Notes under the pieces: generated by a model | Told to the model about the DNA's origin: nothing | The model's database searches: none | The model's input: the letters and a program-made list of their open reading frames with translations, nothing else | Position numbers and translations under genes: made by a program | NCBI GenBank assembly: GCA_026706935.1 | Contig: JAPOXV010000026.1 | Coordinates: 835,721-899,720, forward strand | Direction of reading: 5' to 3' | DNA length: 64,000 bases | Source: Gammaproteobacteria bacterium | Lineage (GTDB): Bacteria; Pseudomonadota; Gammaproteobacteria; Pseudomonadales; Azotimanducaceae | Shown: positions 28,169 to 37,194 of the stretch, piece by piece | Layout of the letters: the number at the start of each line of letters is the position of its first letter | How positions within the stretch are numbered: the stretch's first letter is position 1

Positions 28169-28795
28169 TCTTTCCTTTGTCTTACTCTGTCTTCCATCAC
28201 ATTCGTGAATACATTGCCTACTTGGTTGCGCTTTGACTTCGAGATAGTCGAAGCGACAATGCTCGATTCTTCAATGCAGCTTTCAGTTTGGTGCTTGCTT
28301 ACCCTCCCAAATCCCGCGCAAACGCGGCATGACACGGGTAGTGTCACCGGTCTGATATAGCGTGCAGGTATGCGCCACGTTTTGCGAAATCCAAAGTTTG
28401 AGTGCCCATGAGACACGTGAGCGTCAAGAAAGTTCACAGTTTCTATGAAAAAACTAGCCTCATATATCGCGATCCGCCTTACGGAATATATGGGGGCGAA
28501 ATCGTGAAATTCAAGACGCATCGAATAGCCAGATTACGCAGAGTTAGCGTAATCGACCGTGTCTCACCTTATTATTATAACATGGTGTCGTGGTGCGCCA
28601 CTTTCGATCCGTATTTACGACTCCATCGGCTATGAATGAGTTAAGTTCGTGCGCGATCGGTGCAGCGTAGCTTCCGGCAACACGCGTGCATAATTTTGGT
28701 TGCGCACATTCCTTCGCATTGTGCGATCAACACGTTACCGTCAGAGATCCCTTCACATAAGATTCGACCACTGATGTGGTCACACGCATAGCCTC
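28169..28795. other. Long non-coding region between sigma gene and argC, with three inverted repeats
   Basis: 627 bases with no convincing gene; short frames here lack a ribosome site and coding character. I see perfect small inverted repeats TGACAC-GGGTA-GTGTCA (28330-28346), ATTACGC-AGAGTTA-GCGTAAT (28533-28553) and GACCAC-TGAT-GTGGTC (28766-28781); the last ends 14 bases before the argC ATG. None is followed by a T run. The region must hold divergent promoters for the 581-aa sigma gene and argC. I found no tRNA, 4.5S, 6S, tmRNA or RNase P signature. Confidence 0.45.
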
Positions 28796-29722
28796 ATGGG
28801 AATTAGAGTATTTATCGACGGTCAAGAAGGTACGACCGGGCTCAAGATTTACGAGCTCATGAGCGGTCGTGACGACATCTCGTTGGTACCTGTCGACGAT
28901 CGCTTTAGGAAGGATTCTGCATATAAGCGTGAAAGGTACGACGAGGCCGACGTCGTCATACTGTGTTTACCCGATTTGGCAGCTAAGGAAGCGGTTGATC
29001 TCAAGCCGGAGGCGCGGTTTTTGGACGCTAGCACAGCACACCGTATTGAACAGAACTGGGTGTACGGCTTGCCGGAATTGACGAAGCAATCCCGACATTC
29101 GGTTTCTGATGCACAGTACGTTTCGAATCCTGGGTGCTACCCTACCGGCTTTCTTTTAGCGGTGAAACCGTTGGTCGATCAAGATATTGTTCCCACTTCA
29201 CAACGTTTGCAGGTACATGCTGTCTCTGGCTATTCTGGCGGTGGTAAGAAACTCATCGCGCGATACGACGCTCAGCGGGAGAGGCTGATGGACACCAGAA
29301 TCTACGGTCTCAACCTTGCGCACAAGCATCTTCCAGAGATGCACTGTCATGCAGGGCTTGATCACGCACCATTTTTCTTACCTGCGGTAGGTCCCTTTTA
29401 TCGTGGCATGGTTGTCAAGTTCGCGCTCACCAAAACGGATGCAGATAGGGTCTATGACGCATGGACCTCGAAATACGAGCATGAACCGTTTGTTCGAGTG
29501 TTGCCAACGGGAGGCGCTGACATACTCGAAGATGGGTTCCTAAGCGCTGAGCTTTGTAACCACACAAATCGAGTCGATCTGCTCGTTTCCAGCAACGGCG
29601 AAGACGCCGTCGTTTGCGCGGTGCTCGACAACTTGGGCAAGGGCGCAGCATCGGCGGCAGTGCAAAACCTCAATCTCATGTTGGGCATCGAGGAATCAAC
29701 GGGTTTGCGGGCGTTCGTATGA
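28796..29722 (+). CDS. argC: N-acetyl-gamma-glutamyl-phosphate reductase (type 2)
   Basis: Third enzyme of arginine synthesis, reducing N-acetyl-glutamyl phosphate to the semialdehyde with NADPH. The 308-residue protein is the shorter type 2 form, with VFIDGQEGTTGLKIYELM at residues 5-22 (nucleotide loop), VVILCLPDLAAKEAV (about 54-68), FLDASTAHR (about 76-84) and the catalytic Cys in SNPGCYPTGFLL (about 112-123). The stop overlaps the aminotransferase start by 4 bp. No other arg genes are in the window. Confidence 0.93.
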   Translation: MGIRVFIDGQEGTTGLKIYELMSGRDDISLVPVDDRFRKDSAYKRERYDEADVVILCLPDLAAKEAVDLKPEARFLDASTAHRIEQNWVYGLPELTKQSRHSVSDAQYVSNPGCYPTGFLLAVKPLVDQDIVPTSQRLQVHAVSGYSGGGKKLIARYDAQRERLMDTRIYGLNLAHKHLPEMHCHAGLDHAPFFLPAVGPFYRGMVVKFALTKTDADRVYDAWTSKYEHEPFVRVLPTGGADILEDGFLSAELCNHTNRVDLLVSSNGEDAVVCAVLDNLGKGAASAAVQNLNLMLGIEESTGLRAFV

Positions 29723-30966
29723 ATCTCGAAACCCTGGAGCGTGAGTTTGCGTCGCTTGCAGCTCAAAATCTATCGCTGAATTTGACGCGCGGCAAGCCGA
29801 GTAGTGCACAGGTCGCGCTTTCCGACGCTCTGGATGGCATTCTTCAAGGCGATTTCATCTGCGCGGATGGCATGGATGCCCGAAACTATGGTGGATTGCG
29901 TGGAGTCCCCGAGTGTCGAGAACTCGGTTCTTACTTGACGGACTATCCAGCAGAGCTCGTTTTCGCCGGTGGCAATTCGAGTCTCCAACTCATGTATCTG
30001 GTGCTTGAAACCATCGTTCACTACGGCTTGGCAGGAACACAGTCTCTGCGAGGGAAATCTTGTAAAGCCATCTGTCCGGTGCCAGGTTACGATCGACACT
30101 TCGCAGCGACCGAACACCTTGGCGTAGAAATGGTTTGCGTTGACCTACACGATGATGGTCCGGACATGGACCAAGTCGAAGACTTGGTTTTGAACGATCC
30201 GACCACGTCGATCATGTGGTGCGTACCGAAACACTCGAACCCAACAGGATGTACCTATTCGGAAGCTGTCGTTGAGCGCATCGCTAAGTTACCATCCCTG
30301 CGTGGGGAGTCGCAAGAGAATCCGTTCTTCGTCTTGTGGGACAACGCGTATGCGGCACATGATTTCGGTGATGAACCCGTTCAATTGGCATCGATTCACG
30401 ACCATGCGAAGGCGTCCGGGACACTAGACCGAGTCGTAGCTTTCGCATCGACGTCAAAAATCACGCATGCGGGTGCTGGTGTTGCGTTCGTGGCAAGCGG
30501 TGAACGCGTTTTGAACGAGCTTGAAGCAAGATTGTCGGTGATGATCATCGGATTCGACAAAGTCAATCAGCTTCGTCATGCTCGGTTTTTACCGAACCGC
30601 ACGAGTCTTGAAGGTCATATGAGAAAGCATGCGGCGATCGTACGCCCATTGTTCGAAGCAACCGAAAGCGGATTACAAGAGCGGCTTGGGAATACAGGTC
30701 TTGCTACGTGGACTCAACCGACAGGTGGTTACTTCGTTTCTCTTGATGTACCAACGGGTCTTGCCAAGAACGTTGTAGCGTTGGCAGAATCCGCAGGTCT
30801 CCAGTTGACAGCTGCGGGTGCGACGTATCCTTACGGTGAAGATCCGGACGATGCGAATATCCGTATCGCTCCGACATTTGCCAGCGTAGAAGAGGTTGAA
30901 GCTGCAATGTCGATCGTTGGCTTGAGTGTTCAGTTAGCCGCGGCACGTCGCGAAGTGAGCACTTGA
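29719..30966 (+). CDS. PLP-dependent fold-type I aminotransferase (putative aspartate aminotransferase family)
   Basis: About 415 residues from the ATG at 29719, which overlaps the argC stop (ATGA). An upstream in-frame ATG at 29614 lies deep inside argC and is less likely. Segments LSLNLTRGKPSSAQ (about 17-30), AGGNSSLQLMYLVLE, CVPKHSNPTGCTYSEAVV and VLWDNAYAAHDF lead to the PLP lysine in FASTSKITHAGAGVAF. This layout matches the family annotated as putative aspartate aminotransferase (Pfam Asp_aminotransf), distinct from classical AspC. Being coupled to argC, it may serve amino-acid synthesis, but the substrate is unproved. Confidence 0.82.
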   Translation: MNLETLEREFASLAAQNLSLNLTRGKPSSAQVALSDALDGILQGDFICADGMDARNYGGLRGVPECRELGSYLTDYPAELVFAGGNSSLQLMYLVLETIVHYGLAGTQSLRGKSCKAICPVPGYDRHFAATEHLGVEMVCVDLHDDGPDMDQVEDLVLNDPTTSIMWCVPKHSNPTGCTYSEAVVERIAKLPSLRGESQENPFFVLWDNAYAAHDFGDEPVQLASIHDHAKASGTLDRVVAFASTSKITHAGAGVAFVASGERVLNELEARLSVMIIGFDKVNQLRHARFLPNRTSLEGHMRKHAAIVRPLFEATESGLQERLGNTGLATWTQPTGGYFVSLDVPTGLAKNVVALAESAGLQLTAAGATYPYGEDPDDANIRIAPTFASVEEVEAAMSIVGLSVQLAAARREVST

Positions 30967-31009
30967 TCGTTTGGCGCTTCACGTCGGACGACAGGCGTTA
31001 AAGAGCTAA

Positions 31010-32194
31010 ATGGACCAAGCAGACGGGTTATCGGACTCAGAACTTCTGTCATTCGCTGAATTAGGGTTGCCCAAGAGCGTACAACGGGCGATTGATGAGC
31101 TTGACTTTAAGACCTGCACGCCGGTGCAGAGTCAAGTTCTCCCATATAGTCTCTCTCAATACGACGTTTGTGCTCAAGCAAACACCGGTACGGGTAAGAC
31201 CGCCGCGTTTCTTACGACGATCTTGTCTCAGCACATCGAGTTTCCTCCTGACCGAGCAATTCCGATCGGTTCACCTCGCGCATTGGTCCTCGCTCCTACT
31301 AGGGAACTAACAATGCAGATCAAACAGGATATGAACGCGCTGTCTAAGTACACAAATGTACGGAGTCTAGCGGTAGTAGGCGGTAAGCGGGTGAAGGAAC
31401 AGCGAGATGAACTGACGAAACGGCACATCGAAGTCGTCATCGCTACCCCTGGTCGATTGCTTGATTTCATGGGCCAGGGGCTGCTCGACTTGAGTCGTGT
31501 GGAAATCCTCGTCATTGATGAAGCGGACCGTATGTTGGATATGGGATTTATTCCTGACGTTCGCCGTATCGTGCGTCAGACACCGGAGCGTCGTCGTCGT
31601 CAAACCATGTTCTTCAGTGCGACATTCAATGACGATGTGAGACGATTGATTGATCAGTGGATGTTTGAGCCGATCCAAGTTGAGATACCGTCTGAATCGA
31701 TCGCAGCGGATTCAATAGACCAACGCTTTTGGATCGTCGGGCGAGACGATAAACGTCGAACACTTTACGAATTTCTGAAACGATGCGATCCGCCGCGTAC
31801 ATTGATCTTTGTGAATCGCCGATCTGAAGTTAAGAAAGTCATGAAATCGCTGCAGAAACGAAAAGTACGTTGCGAAGGTCTGTCGGGCGACATGCCACAG
31901 CGCAAGCGCACGGCGGCATTAAATCGATTTAAGCGCGGTGAGATTCGCCATATCGTCGCGACAGATGTCGCCGGTCGCGGGCTTCACGTCGAAGGCATCT
32001 CTCACGTTGTGAACTTTGATCTACCTGACATCGTTGAGGACTACGTACATCGCATCGGACGGACGGGACGCGCGGGCGCTGAAGGTATCTCTATTAGTTT
32101 CGTATCGGAAGCGGATGGATTTGTGCTTCCAGAACTTGAGGAGCTGCTTGGGCACAAGGTAAGCTGCACGCCGCCCGACTACGAACTAAATTAA
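31010..32194 (+). CDS. rhlB: DEAD-box ATP-dependent RNA helicase, RhlB-like
   Basis: 394-residue DEAD-box helicase with all motifs: Q motif (FKTCTPVQSQVLP), I AQANTGTGKTAAF, Ia APTRELTMQI, Ib TPGRLLDF, II VIDEADRMLDMGF, III FSATFN, IV LIFVNRR, V ATDVAGRGLHVEGI and VI YVHRIGRTGRAG. The end (GISISFVSEADGFVLPELEELLGHK) resembles RhlB, which works with the RNA degradosome, more than RhlE or SrmB, which have longer basic tails. Short C-terminus, no auxiliary domain. Distinction from other rhl genes is by resemblance only. Confidence 0.85.
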   Translation: MDQADGLSDSELLSFAELGLPKSVQRAIDELDFKTCTPVQSQVLPYSLSQYDVCAQANTGTGKTAAFLTTILSQHIEFPPDRAIPIGSPRALVLAPTRELTMQIKQDMNALSKYTNVRSLAVVGGKRVKEQRDELTKRHIEVVIATPGRLLDFMGQGLLDLSRVEILVIDEADRMLDMGFIPDVRRIVRQTPERRRRQTMFFSATFNDDVRRLIDQWMFEPIQVEIPSESIAADSIDQRFWIVGRDDKRRTLYEFLKRCDPPRTLIFVNRRSEVKKVMKSLQKRKVRCEGLSGDMPQRKRTAALNRFKRGEIRHIVATDVAGRGLHVEGISHVVNFDLPDIVEDYVHRIGRTGRAGAEGISISFVSEADGFVLPELEELLGHKVSCTPPDYELN

Positions 32195-32269
32195 AGCTAC
32201 GAGAGCGTCTTTACGTTTCGCTTTCATCGTTAAATTCGTAGTTGGTAACGACACTGTTAGAGGTTCGCA

Positions 32270-33094
32270 ATGCCTGAGACGACGCGTGTAGGAATCGTTC
32301 AACTCTGTGCGACGGCGGACGTTCCGCAGAACTTGGCGAAGACTGAGGAACTGAGTCGACGGGCGGTTCAGGACGGTGCGGAGGTCGTTTGCTTACCGGA
32401 GGCGTTCGCGTATATCGGTTCTGACCGCGAACGATTACCCCTCTTGGAGGACCTCGACGCGGGTGGTCCGATGTTAGAAAGCTGTAAGCGGATTGCAACA
32501 GACCATAAGGTACACGTGATCGCGGGTGGATTTCCAGAGAAGGCACCTAACGATCGTGCATACAACACTTGTCTTCATCTATTACCTGACGGTAATGTCG
32601 AGGCGGCCTATCGAAAGATTCATCTTTTCGATGTTGACTTGCCAGATGGTACGCGAATGTTGGAGTCGAGGAATACGTCTCCCGGTGATTCCGCGGTTGT
32701 TACAGAGATGCCTTTTGGAACGCTAGGTTTAAGCGTCTGTTACGATGTGCGATTTCCGCGGCTATATCAAGACTTAGTCGACAAAGGTGCGATAGCGCTA
32801 GCCGTACCGTCGGCGTTCGTGAAGTCGACGGGGCGCGATCACTGGCATGTGCTACTGCGTTCACGAGCCATCGAGTGTCAGTCTTACGTGATTGCACCCG
32901 CTCAATACGGCGATCACAATCATCGCAATCGGAAGTCATTTGGCCACGCGATGATCGTGGATCCATGGGGATTGGTCATTGCGGAATGCACTGAAGACAA
33001 AGATGACCACATCGTCGCGGAAATTGACCCAAGCGAAGTAGAGCGTGTTAGGTCTCAATTACCGAGTCTTAAAAATCGAGGTGCATGGGTTTGA
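32270..33094 (+). CDS. Nit-family carbon-nitrogen hydrolase (deaminated-glutathione amidase-like)
   Basis: Nitrilase-superfamily amidase, 274 residues, cytoplasmic. The Glu-Lys-Cys triad is visible as VVCLPEAFAY (Glu near 44), YRKIHLFDVDLP (Lys near 114) and LGLSVCYDVRFPRLY (Cys near 154). VGIVQLCATADVPQNL at the start and the HYHVL-like RDHWHVLLRSRAIECQSYVIAPAQYG segment are typical of the Nit1/NitC branch, which repairs deaminated glutathione. It overlaps the next gene by about 10 bp, so the two are likely co-transcribed. Confidence 0.87.
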   Translation: MPETTRVGIVQLCATADVPQNLAKTEELSRRAVQDGAEVVCLPEAFAYIGSDRERLPLLEDLDAGGPMLESCKRIATDHKVHVIAGGFPEKAPNDRAYNTCLHLLPDGNVEAAYRKIHLFDVDLPDGTRMLESRNTSPGDSAVVTEMPFGTLGLSVCYDVRFPRLYQDLVDKGAIALAVPSAFVKSTGRDHWHVLLRSRAIECQSYVIAPAQYGDHNHRNRKSFGHAMIVDPWGLVIAECTEDKDDHIVAEIDPSEVERVRSQLPSLKNRGAWV

Positions 33095-34131
33095 CTGAGA
33101 TGTCATCTGGAATGAAATTCCTGGTCGCTAGCGCTTGTTTGATTGTCATTCTCGCGGGACTAAAGCTAGCGGCCGTCATCGTTACTCCCTTACTACTTGC
33201 GGTCTTCATCGCAACGCTCGTCGCAGCGCCGGTCGGCTGGCTTGTAACGAAACGTGTCCCGGCGCCGCTCGCGATAAGCCTCACATTAATTGTGCTGATC
33301 CTCCTGGTGATAACGCTTGGTGCCATCGTTGTTGAGTCTGCTCAGCAGCTATACGCGAAGCAACCTGAATACGTTGCGAAGCTCAACTCGATGCTTGAAT
33401 CATGGGAACCTACATTGATTCAGCTCGGCTTGCCGACCGCGATCAAACTCGAAGAGATTCTTAATGCCGCGACCATATGGTCGCTCGCTAGCCAAACGCT
33501 CACTGGCGTCGGAAATCTCATTTCGAACAGTTTCTTAATCCTTCTAGTGTTCGTACTGATCTTGATTGAGAGTAGCGCGCTGACGAAGAAGATGCGAAAT
33601 CTTCTGAGTGCGACTGAGTCGGATCGAACATGGCTCGACGCCTTTGCAACCAACATCCACCATTACATCGTTATTAAGACGATCCACAGCTTAGGTACCG
33701 GACTTTTAATCGCTCTTGGCACGTGGCTACTCGGTGTCGACTTTCCTATTCTGTGGGGTCTGTTGGCGTTCATTTTGAATTACATTCCCAACATTGGGAG
33801 CATCATCGCAGCGCTACCCGCTGTCCTAGTTGCAGTAGTTCAACTCGGGATGGGTACGGCTCTTGGTGTGATCGTGCTCTTTGTCGGCATCAATGTGCTT
33901 ATCGGAAGTTTCATTGAACCGCGATTCATGGGCGAAAGGTTGGGTTTGTCGACGCTTGTAGTTTTCCTCTCTCTGGTCTTCTGGGGCTATATGTTCGGCA
34001 CGGTAGGTATGTTGTTATCGGTACCGATCACAATGACGATAAAGATCGCGGCTGAGGCAAATCCAAGCACTAGATGGCTCAGCGATTTGCTGGGTAATAC
34101 CGTCACGGACGACGAAATCGAGCCGGAATGA
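33085..34131 (+). CDS. AI-2E family transporter-like membrane protein
   Basis: 348-residue polytopic membrane protein of the PF01594 family (named for AI-2 exporter TqsA, but with varied or unknown substrates). It has about seven or eight hydrophobic helices, including a pair near residues 11-49, and the conserved late segment DFPILWGLLAFILNYIPNIGS (first 20 residues at about 214-233) and SFIEPRFMGERLGLSTLVV (about 272-290). The ATG at 33085 overlaps the amidase; ATG 33100 or 33112 would remove the overlap. The stop overlaps hisC by 4 bp. Confidence 0.85.
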   Translation: MGLTEMSSGMKFLVASACLIVILAGLKLAAVIVTPLLLAVFIATLVAAPVGWLVTKRVPAPLAISLTLIVLILLVITLGAIVVESAQQLYAKQPEYVAKLNSMLESWEPTLIQLGLPTAIKLEEILNAATIWSLASQTLTGVGNLISNSFLILLVFVLILIESSALTKKMRNLLSATESDRTWLDAFATNIHHYIVIKTIHSLGTGLLIALGTWLLGVDFPILWGLLAFILNYIPNIGSIIAALPAVLVAVVQLGMGTALGVIVLFVGINVLIGSFIEPRFMGERLGLSTLVVFLSLVFWGYMFGTVGMLLSVPITMTIKIAAEANPSTRWLSDLLGNTVTDDEIEPE

Positions 34132-35195
34132 GCTTCATAGCCGACCATATCCAAGCGATGCGGGGATACACGTATGGTGAGCAGCCAAGCGACCTTTCCG
34201 TTGTGAAGCTGAACACGAACGAAAACCCATATCCGCCGAGTCCCGCTGTCCAGGAAGCTCTGGCTAATCTAGATCTTGATGAACTACGGCGATATCCGAA
34301 TGCCACTTCGTTGACATTACGCGAGCGGATCGCTGCGGAACATGGGTTAGTGGCAGAGCAAGTCCTCGTCACGAACGGGGGCGACGAAGCGATTCGGCTA
34401 GTTGCAACGGCGTGCCTAACCCCCAATTCCGTGCTGGTATCGACTGAACCGGGTTATTCGCTGTACCCGGTCATTGCCTCGGTGCTAAATGCACGCTACA
34501 TTCCAATGCATCTCGGTCATGATTTCCGTCCAGACGGAACTGCCGCGAGTAGATGTATTGCACAACATGCTCGACTTGTGTGCATTCCCAACCCTAACTC
34601 GCCGAGCGGTGTTCTGATGAGTATGGATGAGATCGACGCATTTGCCGCTCAATTTCCCGGACTGCTCTTGATCGACGAAGCGTATGTGGACTTTGTTGAG
34701 CCGGACCTTAAGCACAATCTCATTCCGTTGCTCTCAAACCATCACAATCTGCTTCTGCTTCGTACGTTTTCAAAGGGTTACTCATTAGCTGGTGCACGCG
34801 TGGGTTATCTCCTTGGGGAGGAGTCTTTCATTAGCACTCTCTCAGCGAAGGTTCGTGACAGTTACAACGTGAACAGCGTATCGCAAGCGATTGCGTTAGC
34901 TGCATTGGATGACACCAAACATGCTCGTGAGACTTGGGACGCGGTCCGTACGGAACGTCAACGGGTAACTCAAGCACTGAAGAACGGAGGATTCAATGTG
35001 CCCGAATCACAGGCGAATTTCGTATTACCTCAACGAAGTGATAGTACAAGCATGAACGAAACCTACGAGCGATTGCGCGAGGCGAACATATTCGTTAGAT
35101 ACTTCAAGACACCGCGATTACATGATCGGCTAAGGGTTACCATCGGTTCAAGTTCACAAAACGACGCATTCATACAAGCTCTCTTCGCGTCTTGA
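34128..35195 (+). CDS. hisC: Histidinol-phosphate aminotransferase
   Basis: PLP-dependent aminotransferase of histidine synthesis (355 aa). It shows KLNTNENPYPPSPAVQEAL (about 26-44), YPNATSLTLRERIA (about 58-71), TNGGDEAIRLV (about 83-93), IPNPNSPSGVL (about 148-158), LIDEAYVDF (about 181-189) and the PLP lysine in LLRTFSKGYSLAGARVGYLL (about 207-226). It overlaps the membrane-protein stop by 4 bp (ATGA). No other his genes are here; related aminotransferases with broader substrate use cannot be excluded. Confidence 0.9.
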   Translation: MSFIADHIQAMRGYTYGEQPSDLSVVKLNTNENPYPPSPAVQEALANLDLDELRRYPNATSLTLRERIAAEHGLVAEQVLVTNGGDEAIRLVATACLTPNSVLVSTEPGYSLYPVIASVLNARYIPMHLGHDFRPDGTAASRCIAQHARLVCIPNPNSPSGVLMSMDEIDAFAAQFPGLLLIDEAYVDFVEPDLKHNLIPLLSNHHNLLLLRTFSKGYSLAGARVGYLLGEESFISTLSAKVRDSYNVNSVSQAIALAALDDTKHARETWDAVRTERQRVTQALKNGGFNVPESQANFVLPQRSDSTSMNETYERLREANIFVRYFKTPRLHDRLRVTIGSSSQNDAFIQALFAS

Positions 35196-35345
35196 TCGCG
35201 TTGCTTCTTCGGGTCGTTGGCGACCTGAATCGGCAATAGGTGCGTGATCGCTACGTAGAAATAAACAGGTCGTGTGATTCAACCATTTACAACGTTGCGT
35301 AGCACATCGGACCGCATCAGGTTCGTTCAGCGTCCGATATGGAAC

Positions 35346-35374
35346 GATGTTGGGTCGACGAGCGACCCAACATC
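35346..35374. terminator. Perfect 12-bp hairpin between convergent genes
   Basis: GATGTTGGGTCG (35346-35357) pairs perfectly with CGACCCAACATC (35363-35374) across a 5-base loop. It sits between hisC (+) and the 214-aa gene (-), where a shared bidirectional terminator is expected. Neither side has a real T run, so it may be a Rho-assisted terminator or RNA-stability stem rather than an intrinsic one. Confidence 0.5.
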
Positions 35375-35393
35375 TCTTACCGAACGTGATTCG

Positions 35394-36038
35394 TTATCTA
35401 CGACCGGTGATTCGCCTCAACTCCTCGATCGTTGGCTCGCCGAACGGATGCCAATCCATCATAGGAACCATAAAGTGCCTTTCGTCGATCGATACTTGAT
35501 CGCGTTCAGCTTCACTCTTCGCTAAATCCAACATTCGATGTGCTTCTTGCGTGATCCGTTTAAGAGGCAGATCCTCAATTGGGTTCTCACTCGTCCTCGC
35601 TCGTTGGATTCGTTTGCCAACATCTAAGTATCGGACGAAGTTGCCTTTATCGATATTTGATCCTAACGCGACGAGAATGTCCTCGCGCCACTGAGTCACG
35701 TTCACGTGAAGTTCGTGGAACCACATATCGACGGGTGAACGTAGACGTAGAAATGCGAGTTGAACACAGAAGTGATCGCATGCTTCGTAGCCTTGATTAC
35801 GCGCCTCTGCTTCCGCGTATGGCAGGAATTTTTCTAGCCAAGGGTGTTGTGAAATCCAAGTAGGCCAGAGATCACGTTGCACGTGTGATGCAACGATCGT
35901 AGTTGGATTTTCAATAGTCTGTGTACTCATCGGTGAGTCCTTCGCGACACGGAAATGCTGACGTGCCGCTGTATAGGCTTCACCCGTCTTGCGCATACGA
36001 GCGCGGATTTGACGTTTGAGCGTCTTGTGAGCTGTCAT
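35394..36038 (-). CDS. Uncharacterised 214-aa protein with basic N-terminal helix
   Basis: I do not recognise a functional family for the whole protein. The first 30 residues carry TLKRQIRARMRKTGEAYTAA (about 6-25), a Lys/Arg-rich helical motif that I have seen at the N-termini of various uncharacterised bacterial proteins. The rest is soluble, rich in Trp and charged residues (RDLWPTWISQHPWLEKFLPYA, about 55 on), with no membrane segment. A downstream ATG at residue 37 (MSTQTIENP) could be the real start. It is convergent with hisC and divergent from the flavin monooxygenase-like gene. Coding potential is supported by length and clean frame. Confidence 0.6.
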   Translation of the reverse strand: MTAHKTLKRQIRARMRKTGEAYTAARQHFRVAKDSPMSTQTIENPTTIVASHVQRDLWPTWISQHPWLEKFLPYAEAEARNQGYEACDHFCVQLAFLRLRSPVDMWFHELHVNVTQWREDILVALGSNIDKGNFVRYLDVGKRIQRARTSENPIEDLPLKRITQEAHRMLDLAKSEAERDQVSIDERHFMVPMMDWHPFGEPTIEELRRITGRR

Positions 36039-36291
36039 CAGTATCTCCTACTGCTTAAGCACAATCCCTCGGCGACCTGCCTAAAGCAGGGAGAACGTTG
36101 ACACCCCAAGAACGAAAGTCCCTTTTGCCTCGCGAGTGGTCTTGCCGAGGAAGACCGATGAGGTTACGCGCGAAGTTCGCGTGGCTGAATCATAGCAGGT
36201 GTGAAACTGAGATCGAACTATTGGTCCGCCGCGTTGAATACCATCTAGCGTCGGCAGTTGTGTTGTTCGATATCTAGGTATAGGAGTTACC

Positions 36292-37194
36292 ATGCAGAAA
36301 CCAGCCATTAGTCTCGCCGCCGTACCCGGTCGCCGGCTACGAACACTTGAGCTTGTAGAAAGAATTGAAAGCGGTGGCTTTTCTGGTATCTACGGTCCGA
36401 GTATGTCTGATAGCTTGGCGCTCTGTACAGCATTGGCGTTTACGACGAAGACGATCCCTTTCGGCACGACAATCACGCCAATCTACACCCGTCAAGTGCA
36501 GGACTTCGCGCAAGCTGCGAGCTTTATTCATGAGATCTCCGAAGGCAGGTTTCGCTTCGGTATCGGGGTGAGTCACGAACCTGCGATGCGAAGACTAGGT
36601 ATCACTCAGGGGAAGCCTTTGAGTGACATAAGACAGTTTGTTTCAGATCTTAAGTCCGTACCACGAGTGGGAGAGTTGCCACCCATCATTCTCGCAACGT
36701 TACGCACGCGGATGATTCAGCTCGCGCAAGAGATCGGTAACGGAATGGTTTTCGCTAACGGCGCTCGATCGCACATGGGCGAATCTTTGAGTGTGCTTTC
36801 AGAAGAAAACCGAAACAGTGAGAGTTTCTTTATCGGAAACATGATTCCGACCTGTGTCAATGATGACGTACAAGCAGCAGCTGCCGTAAACCGACGCACT
36901 CTTACCAGCTATGCGCTGCTTCCTAACTATCGCAACTACTGGAAAGAAGCGGGTTATGTCGAGGAAATGGCAGGCGTTGAAGCATGTATGAAGGACAACG
37001 ATCTGGATCGAGTGCCACACTTTTTAACTGATCGATGGTTGGCTGATACAACGTTATTCGGAACTGCTAGCCAAGTGCGAGAAGGGATCGAAGCATGGTT
37101 TGATGCAGGAATCAAAACGCCGATTGTTGTACCGTCAGCGGTGTCTGGTGGGCAGTTCCAAGCGTTCGAAGAGTTCTTTGGGATCTGGGACTAA
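36292..37194 (+). CDS. LLM-class flavin-dependent oxidoreductase (luciferase-like)
   Basis: 300-residue luciferase-like TIM-barrel protein. ALCTALAFTTKTIPFGTTITPIYTR (from about residue 42; quoted in part) and FIHEISEGRFRFGIGVSHEP (about 82-101) are hallmarks of the F420/FMN-dependent monooxygenase or reductase superfamily. The end FDAGIKTPIVVP is typical. Substrate and cofactor (FMN or F420) are not readable; FMN is more likely in a proteobacterium. It ends convergently overlapping the DUF35 gene by 4 bp and faces the second DUF35/thiolase pair, so it may belong to the same catabolic module. Confidence 0.83.
   Translation: MQKPAISLAAVPGRRLRTLELVERIESGGFSGIYGPSMSDSLALCTALAFTTKTIPFGTTITPIYTRQVQDFAQAASFIHEISEGRFRFGIGVSHEPAMRRLGITQGKPLSDIRQFVSDLKSVPRVGELPPIILATLRTRMIQLAQEIGNGMVFANGARSHMGESLSVLSEENRNSESFFIGNMIPTCVNDDVQAAAAVNRRTLTSYALLPNYRNYWKEAGYVEEMAGVEACMKDNDLDRVPHFLTDRWLADTTLFGTASQVREGIEAWFDAGIKTPIVVPSAVSGGQFQAFEEFFGIWD

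Noticed and set aside
28402-28635. 77-aa open frame in the long gap before argC
   Set aside because: No ribosome site, no recognisable domain, and overlapped by an equally open frame on the other strand; treated as chance.
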